NCBI RefSeq assembly: GCF_040802235.1
Contig: NC_133156.1
Coordinates: 187,867,851-187,931,850, forward strand
Reading direction: 5' to 3'
Source: Manis javanica
Taxonomy: Eukaryota; Chordata; Mammalia; Pholidota; Manidae
Length of the DNA stretch: 64,000 nt
The notes under the pieces are model-generated. The model saw only the letters and a list, made by a program, of their open reading frames with translations. It was not told the DNA's origin and did not search any database. The translations under genes were made by a program, and so were the position numbers. Shown one piece after another: positions 57,484-64,000 of this stretch (the first letter of the stretch is position 1; the number at the start of each line of letters is the position of its first letter).

Positions 57484-58794
57484 GGAGCTGCAAGACTTGA
57501 GGGGCGTATCAACGTATCCCCCTCCCCAGCTCACAGGGAGGGCTCTGATGGGTCGGATCCAGTCAGGGTGATTCCCTCTCCCTTGTAGCAGTCATTGGTT
57601 TGGGCAACCTAGATACGAGCCAGCTGTGTGGGATTGGCTGACCACTGGAAATGGGTCAAGATTGGCCTGATGACGGGGGAATATTTTTGTTTGAAGATTT
57701 GAAAAATTCTATTTCTTTCTTATTTAGACAATGTTATGTCTCTACTTTCATTGAACTTACAGCTCAGTTTAGAGATGATATATAGATCTGAAAAGTTAAG
57801 TAACCGCCCCTGACATTCGCTCTGGAGGATTTGTGCCTCCCCTTGATTGAACTGCTCGCTCTACTCCCGTCTCAATTTACATGTTGGTCTTGGAGGAAGC
57901 CTCCAATCTCTCTAGGACATTGTAATTTCTTCTGAATTCTAATACCAATGTGGTTCACAATGCATTGATATTTCTGTCTTCTGGAGCTCATATAGAAGTG
58001 TGTGTGTGTGTGTGTATAGCTACATCTTTGTTAGTCATTTTAGTATTGTGGCTCTAACAAAGATCACAATGATTTATTTTCATTTGCAAGGTTGGAGAGT
58101 CATTCTATAGACAGAACTTTAGGAAATAATGAAGATGTATAATAAGAGTTAGCTGCTAAGATGCTTTTTAAAAAGTATTTTTAGAAACATTTTATACATG
58201 TTTTATAAAAATGTTATAATAAGCATCTTTAGTAGTTGAATCTTTGTATGCGTAATTATTTCCTTAAGATATAATTTCCAGAGGCAGAATTCCTTTATAT
58301 GCACATCTTTAGGGTCTTTGATCTGGACTACAAGAACCCTAGCTCTCTAACTCATTTCTTGCCTTTGGCCTCTCTCCCCCTCTGTTGTGTCTTCATTGGT
58401 GAGTTTATCCTTCTGAAAGCCCTTCCTTTCTCCTTGTTGGGGTGCACTTCCTTATCCTGATACCTGAGGACTTTCATAATCTGACTACACTGCCCCAGAT
58501 TTCTAGTCTCCTTTGCCACTGCTCCCCTGTATGAACCGTCCATTTTAACTGAATTCATCTGCTCCCTGTCCTGGACTATGCTTTGTAATTTATTATCTGC
58601 ACTTTTGTTCATGGTGTTCCCATCCCCTATCACAAAGGAGATGGGGATTGTATAGTAAAGGAAATATTAGAATTAGAAATGAGTAATTCAGTTTTTCACA
58701 ACCCTCTACAAACCTTTCCCCCACCTGCTTTTCTCCACCCTACCCAAACTGTTCAGCTGTCCTACCTTAAGTGCTAAACATAACCAAGTGTAAG

Positions 58795-58948
58795 AACACA
58801 GTTAATGATTCTGTAACATCTTCCTATGTTGACAGATAATGACTGCACTAGAGGCGGTGAGGATTTAATAATATGGGGAACCACTGTGTTTTATATTTGA
58901 GACCAATGTAAGATTGTGCACCAACGATACTTTAGTTAAATAAATAAA
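58795..58948 (+). mobile_element. Short LINE-1 3' end
   Basis: 'cagttaatgattctgtaaca...gtgaggatttaataatatgg...ccactgtgttttatatttgag' is the same L1 3' end type as at 9970-10275. It is flanked by imperfect duplications near TAACCAAGTGTA and TAACCACATGTA. Confidence 0.75.
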
Positions 58949-59494
58949 AGTAACCACATGTATGCATTGCTCTTCCCTCTCTTCCCATTCAGCCCCTCAC
59001 TGTCTCAGAACTGAGGGCTACTCCAACTGTGGCCTGGTGTTCTTGCCTCTTTCCTCTTTCCTGTCGATGGCTGGGTTCAACTCCCTCTTCAAGCCACCCC
59101 CTCACTGGTTCTCTTCTATGTCATAGACCATCACTCCTCTGTTCTCTACCTGTAGCCCTGTGCAGTCTACTTTTTGCTGGATGTTTTTAATCTCTGTCTC
59201 TGCTGTCTAAAATTCTCTCTCTTTTTTGGTGTACATTTCTTCTTTTATTATGTTTCCTGTCTCTCAGGTCAATGTCTCCTAGTTCCTGTGTGAAAAGACA
59301 GGGCTTCACAGCGCCAAAAGCGTTTCTTTCTATCATTTTCAATAATTGTCTTCTCAGAGTCCATCAAGCTGAACATGCTTTTCCCTCTTAGGCTCTTCAT
59401 ACCATTGCTTTCCTTTCTTTCCTTTCCTTCTTTATATAGATTATATACTTGTTCTGTTGATCAAATGCCCTGGCCCCAAATTAACAGAGACTTA

Positions 59495-59547
59495 CACATT
59501 TGAATTCTATCATAGGGTTTAATTCATCTTTAAGATTATCATTCTAC
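59495..59547 (+). repeat. About 80-bp direct repeat, copy 2, left part
   Basis: This is the left part of the second copy of the 57401 repeat. The L1 inserted inside it, and the remainder follows the L1 at 61302-61331. Confidence 0.8.
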
Positions 59548-60876
59548 TCCTGTGTAGGAAGAATTAATACTGTCAAAATGGCCATCCTGCCTAAAGCAAT
59601 CTACAAATTCAATGCAATCCCTATAAAAATACCAACAGCATTTTTCAACGAACTGGAACAAATAGTTTTAAAATTCATATGGAACCACAAAAGACCCCGA
59701 ATAGCCAAAGCAATCCTGAGAAGGAAGAATAAAGCAGGGGGGATCTCACTCCCCAACTTCAAGCTCTACTACAAAGCCACAGTAATCAAGACAGTTTGGT
59801 ACTGGCACAAGAACAGACCCATAGACCAGTGGAACAGAATAGAGAGTCCAGATATTAACCCAAGCATATATGGTCAATTAATATTCAGTAAAGGAGCCAT
59901 GGATATACAATGGGGAAATGACAGCCTCTTCAACAGTTGGTGTTGGCAAAACTGGACAGCTACATGTCAGAGAATGAAATTGGATTACTGTCTAACTCCA
60001 TACACAAAAGTAAACTCAAAATGGATCAAAAACCTGAATGTAAGTCATGAAACCATAAAACTCTTAGAAAAAAACATAGGCAAAAATCTCTTAGACATAA
60101 ACATAAGCACCTTCTTCAAGAACATATCTCCATGGGCAAGGGAAACAAAAGCAAAAATGAACAAGTGGGACTATATCAAACTAAAAAGCTTCTGTATAGC
60201 AAAGGACACCATCAGTAGAACAAAAAGGCATCCTACAGTATGGGAGAATATATTCATAAATGACAGATCTGATAAAAGGTTGACATCTAAATTATATAAA
60301 GAGCTCATGCACCTCAACAAACAAAAAGCAAATTATCCAATTAAAAAATGGGCAGAGGCTCTGAACAGACAGTTCTCCAAAGAAGAAATTCAGATGGCCA
60401 ACAGACACATGAAAAGATGCTCCACATCGTTAATCATCAGAGAAATGCAAATTAAAACCACAATGAGGTATCACCTCACACCAGTTAGGATGGCCATCAT
60501 CCAAAAGACAAACAACAACAAATGTAGGCAAGGTTGTAGAGAAAGGGGAACCCTCCTACACTGCTGGTGGGAATGTAAACTAGTTCAACCACTGTGGAAA
60601 GCAGTATGGAGGTTCCTCAAAAAACTAAAAATAGAAATACCACTTGACCCAGGAATTCCACTCCTAGGAATTTACCCTAAGAATGCAGGAGCCCAGTTTG
60701 AAAAAGACATATGCACCCTTATGTTTATTGCAGCACTATTTACAATAGCCAAGAAATGGAAGCAACCTAAGTGTTCATCAGTAGATGAATGGATAAAGAA
60801 GAGGTGGTACATATACACAATGGAATATTATTCAGCCATAAGAAGAAAACAAATCCTACCATTTGCAACAAAATGA
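59500..60876 (+). pseudogene. L1 ORF2 C-terminal open frame fused to flanking DNA, 458 codons
   Basis: The frame starts in non-L1 DNA (about 16 codons) and continues without interruption into the C-terminal part of L1 ORF2. That part spans the region after the reverse transcriptase domain to the Cys-rich motif C-x3-C-x7-H-x4-C and the tail. It lacks endonuclease and the reverse transcriptase catalytic motif, so it cannot retrotranspose by itself. It ends at TGA 60877-60879, about 35 codons before the end reached by the older copy at 20 kb. The fusion is probably fortuitous, as the L1 is young and has had little time to decay. Confidence 0.85.
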
Positions 60877-61285
60877 ATGGAGCCAGAGGGTATTATGCTC
60901 AGTGAAATAAGCCAGGCAGAGAAAGACAAGTATCAGATGATTTCACTCATGTGTGGAGTATAAGAACAAAGCAAGAACTGAAGGAACAAAACAGCAGTAG
61001 ACTCACAGAACCCAAGAATGGACTAATAGTTACCAAAGGGAAAGGGATTGGGGAGGATGGGTGGGAAGGGAGGGATAAGGAGGAAAAGGGGGCATTACGA
61101 TTAGCACACATTATGTGTGGGGAAGGCAGTATAGCACAGAGAAGACAAGTAGTGATTCTATAGCATCTTACTACACTGATGGACAGGGACTGTAATGGGG
61201 TATGTGGTGGGGACTTGATAATGGGGGGAGTCTGGTTAAACTATAATGTTGCTCATGTAATTGTACATTAATGATACCCAAAAAA
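59548..61285 (+). mobile_element. LINE-1, 5' truncated, 1.74 kb, plus orientation
   Basis: It is bounded by a 16-bp exact target duplication AAGATTATCATTCTAC at 59532-59547 and 61286-61301; the first two A bases are shared with the tail. It contains the ORF2 C terminus, the 3' UTR and a short A tail. The open frame is intact through 1.3 kb, indicating recent insertion. It belongs to the same group as the copies at 43.7-45.6 and 15.7 kb. Confidence 0.95.
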
Positions 61286-61301
61286 AAGATTATCATTCTA
61301 C

Positions 61302-61331
61302 CAACATCATCCACTCCTTGCAAATGATGTA
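61302..61331 (+). repeat. About 80-bp direct repeat, copy 2, right part
   Basis: It continues copy 2 after the L1 insertion (ccaacatcatccactccttg then caaatgatgta). Similarity to 57401-57483 ends here. Confidence 0.8.
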
Positions 61332-61439
61332 CATATAAGGTGACATGCAATAACTACAATAGGCTTAAGAGAGAAAAAACATTATTTGCTTCACAGGGTT
61401 TTTTGCAGTCTCAGTTTTGGTTTCTAGAACCCAATATAA

Positions 61440-61510
61440 AAGAAAGCATACATAAATTCTCAAGTGTTATTAGACACAGGGGGAGCAGGAATAAATAAGC
61501 TTAAAATAAA
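61440..61510 (+). pseudogene. Possible retroviral aspartic protease remnant
   Basis: One frame at 61455-61499 reads a hydrophobic pair followed by DTG (61473-61481) and Gly-Ala, like the active-site motif of retroviral proteases. The frame is closed on both sides by stops within about 30 codons. The match is short and may be chance, but an old retroviral fragment here would be plausible. Confidence 0.25.
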
Positions 61511-62701
61511 AAGGTTTCCATAAGCACAGCCAAATTGTTAACAGCAATTTGGAATTGTGACAGTCGCTAATGATAAAGGGAGTGTTTGGAAAGAAAAGGA
61601 CATAATTTGGTGAGAGTTTAGATCTAATCAGAAAAAACAAATACATAATTCTCAGACAGCACAGACAATAGGTTTTTTGAAAGATTATTTCCTTAACTTC
61701 TTTTGACTGGCTGGTGTTTTTATTCTATTAAGAAACTAATTTAAAGATATAACTAATAAGAAAAAAATTATTCTTTTTTGTTCATGATGAGTTCTTCTGA
61801 AGCTATATTTAAATAATGGAGACCTATTATATTCCTTTTAACTAAACCCCCAAATCTAGAATCATTTTCCATATTATATAAATTTGTAATAATTTAAATT
61901 TATGTATGCGTATATACTAAAATGTCTTTTCAGATGCTTTAATTGGGTTGTATTTAAATTGTAACAGTTTTCTTGATGTATTCTAGAAACCTCTATCTGT
62001 TGTTTCTTCTGTTGCTCATGCTTTAGATATCATACCTAAGAAACCATTGCCTAATCCAAGGTCACAGAGACCTAAGCTTATATTTTCTTCTATGAGTTAA
62101 ACAGCTGTGCACTTAAGTCTTCGATCCATTTTGAGTTAATTTTTGTATATGGTCTGTGGTAGGGAACAAACTTCCTTCTTTTGTGTGTGGATATCCAGTT
62201 CTCCCTGCAGCAGTTGCTGAAAAGACTATTGTTTTCCCATTGAATTGTCTTAGTACCTATGTCAAAATCAATTGACCATAAATGCAAGGGTTTATTTATG
62301 GACTCTCAATTTGATCTCATTAATCTATATATCCATCTTTATTCCAGTATCAGACTGTCTTGACTATTATAGCTTTGTAGTAAACTTTGAAATTGGAAAG
62401 TGTGTCACCTTCATTATTCTTTTTCAAGATTGTATTGGCTATTCTGGGTCCCTTGAATTTCCATCTGAATCTTAGGATCAGTTTGCTAATTTCTGCAAAG
62501 AATCCAGCCGGGATTTTGATAAGGATTGTGTTAAATCTTATATCAACTCAAGGATGATTGATCCTTTAACAATATTAAATCTTCTGATCTATAACTATGG
62601 GATGTCTTTCCATTTATCAAATGTTCTTTAACTTTGAACAATGTTTTATAGTTTTCAGAGTATAGATTTTGCTCTTCTGTTGTTAAATTTATTCTTAGGT
62701 A

Positions 62702-63310
62702 CAATTTATTCTCATTATTCATGGATTCTGTATTTGGGAATTCTCCTATTCACTAAAATTTGTTTGTAACTCCAAAAGCAATACTCAAAGCACTTTGAAG
62801 TCATTCGTGGACATGGACAAAGCAGCAAAAAATTTGAGTTGCCTGACATATACATTCCCAGCTGAAGTCCAGCAGAAACATGTACCTCCTTTTAGCTCTC
62901 CACCTATAAACATGTATCCTTTTCATAGTCTATTTAATGCCATGTTTTTCACATTTTTGATATGCTTTGTGTTTTTGATTTTACTGTTGGTCAAGCATAG
63001 TGTTGAAGTGCTGTCTAGTGTTACTCAGCATAAGAAAACTACACATCTTATGAAAAAATATGTGTTAGATAATCTTTTTTCAGGCATGAATTATAGTGCT
63101 GTTGGCTGTGAGTTCAATGTTAATAAATCAAAAATATATATTAAATCAGGTATCTAAACAGAAACGCACATAAAATGAGGGTATGGATTAATCAGTTGAT
63201 CGATATGTGACCAGGAACTTACAGGAACCTAATCCTATTTTTCTCTAGGAGAAATGATATGCTAATTCAGTGTTTATGGCAACTTTATAGAATATAACAA
63301 GAATTGACTA
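62702..63310 (+). mobile_element. Tigger-type DNA transposon, 609 bp, nested in the L1
   Basis: Terminal inverted repeats are visible: left CAATTTATTCTCATTATTC, and right, reversed, AGTCAATTCTTGTTATATTC. A TA target duplication is at 62700-62701 and 63311-63312. It keeps the 5' region of a Tigger transposase gene and a 3' end; the catalytic DDE part is deleted. The L1 resumes cleanly on both sides. Confidence 0.85.
62795..63157 (+). pseudogene. Tigger transposase N-terminal remnant (CENP-B-like helix-turn-helix)
   Basis: The second half of this 120-codon frame matches the start of Tigger/pogo transposases: a basic start, then a helix containing 'VLDNLFSGMNYSAVGCEFNV' and 'KIYIKSG'. This is the CENP-B N-terminal (psq-type) DNA-binding fold. 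The first half is 5' untranslated transposon DNA that happens to be open. The DDE domain is absent, so no transposition activity is possible. Confidence 0.75.
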
Positions 63311-64000
63311 TATATATTTTTTGATGTTATGATAGATGGAATTTTTTCTTAATTTCATTTTTAGTTTTCTCATTGCTAAAATATAGAAATATAATTGATT
63401 TGTGTATATTAATCCTCTATCATGCAAGCTTACAGAACTTGTTTATTGCTTCTAAAAGTTTTTTAGTGGATTCTTCAAGATTTTCTATGTATAAGGCTAT
63501 GTTATCTAAAAATGGAGATAGTTTTACTTCTTCCTTTCCAATTTTATTTTACTTTATTTTCTAATTGCCCTGACTACAACCTGCAGTACAATGTTGAATA
63601 CAGCTGGTGAGAGCAGGCATCATTGTCTTGTTCCTGATCTTAGGGGAAAAAAAATTAGTCTTTCACCATTAAATATGTTATCTGTGGATTTTTCATAGAT
63701 GTCATGTATCAGGTTGAAGAAGTTCCATTCTATTCCTCATTTGCTGTGTGTTTTATAATGAAAAGGTGTTCAATGTTGTGGAAGGCCTTTTTGTATCTAT
63801 TGAGATGATAATGTGGATTTTGTCTTTTATTCTACTAATAAGGTGTATTGAATAAATTAATTTCAGGTGGCAAATTGACCTTGGATTCCTGGGATAAATC
63901 CCCCTTGGTCCTAGTATATAATCCTTTGTATATATTACTGAATTTGATTTACTAGTATTTTGTTGAATATTTTTGTACATGTATTCATAAGAAACATTGC

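Larger units (their letters stand above)
61915..64000 (-). mobile_element. Old LINE-1 (ORF2 region), minus orientation, runs to the window end
   Basis: Reverse-complement ORF2 landmarks: 'cttcgatccattttgagttaatttttgtatatgg', 'cagactgtcttgactattatagctttgtag', 'tttgctaatttctgcaaagaatccagccgggattttgat', 'ccttggattcctgggataaatccc'. It is full of stops. A Tigger transposon at 62702-63310 interrupts it. It continues beyond the window. Confidence 0.9.

Noticed and set aside
1..64000. CRISPR arrays, operons, riboswitches, bacterial-type systems
   Set aside because: The split gene and mammalian repeats show nuclear vertebrate DNA. No regularly spaced repeat array is present; the only short-period repeats are microsatellites and the provirus leader repeat.
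1..64000. tRNA or other small RNA genes
   Set aside because: No cloverleaf with A and B box was recognised. The only tRNA-like match is the tRNA-Phe primer site of the provirus.

Overview
This window is nuclear DNA of a placental mammal. Evidence: a split gene with canonical GT-AG introns, old mammal-wide repeats (MIR, L2, MER5A, hAT-Charlie and Tigger DNA transposons), several LINE-1 copies and a retroviral provirus. I see no Alu, B1, carnivore tRNA-Lys, ruminant or horse-type SINE, so the order stays open. The LINE-1 3' end family recurs many times and would identify the lineage by a library search.

One protein-coding gene is present: ACTR2, encoding actin-related protein 2 (ARP2), an ATP-binding subunit of the Arp2/3 complex. 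It is on the minus strand and complete. The start codon is at 40301 and the stop at 8874-8876, with nine coding exons of 16+37+72+70 (exons 4 and 5 together)+50+48+45+56 residues, giving 394 amino acids with no frameshift or internal stop. The promoter and 5' UTR lie in a CpG island at about 39.93-40.83 kb. The 3' UTR probably runs to an AATAAA signal at 6390-6395.

Layout. 1-6370 is intergenic DNA downstream of ACTR2, with an old MIR and an L1 3' end. 6370-40500 is ACTR2. Its introns hold a hAT element with an L1 nested in it, L2 copies, Tigger and MER5A elements, a solo LTR that splits an L2, and short L1 tails. Introns 6, 2 and 1 are AT-rich and almost free of recognisable repeats. 40.8-64 kb is intergenic DNA upstream of ACTR2 and much richer in young insertions. 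It holds an L1 at 43652-45633; a 2.45 kb internally deleted betaretrovirus-like provirus at 49116-51565 (paired 338-bp LTRs, 6-bp target duplication, tRNA-Phe-type primer site); a Tigger-type element near 55.2-55.7 kb; a GC-rich promoter-like patch with two CCAAT boxes at 56.7-57.06 kb; a second L1 at 59548-61285 with a 458-codon open frame; and an old L1 from 61.9 kb to the window end, split by a Tigger transposon that keeps part of its transposase helix-turn-helix.

Nothing here is a clear new molecular system. The most informative leads are the young tRNA-Phe-primed provirus with almost all its genes deleted, a stop codon shared by two L1 copies near the end of ORF2, the unexplained promoter-like patch, and an unexplained 27-bp exact duplication in intron 7.
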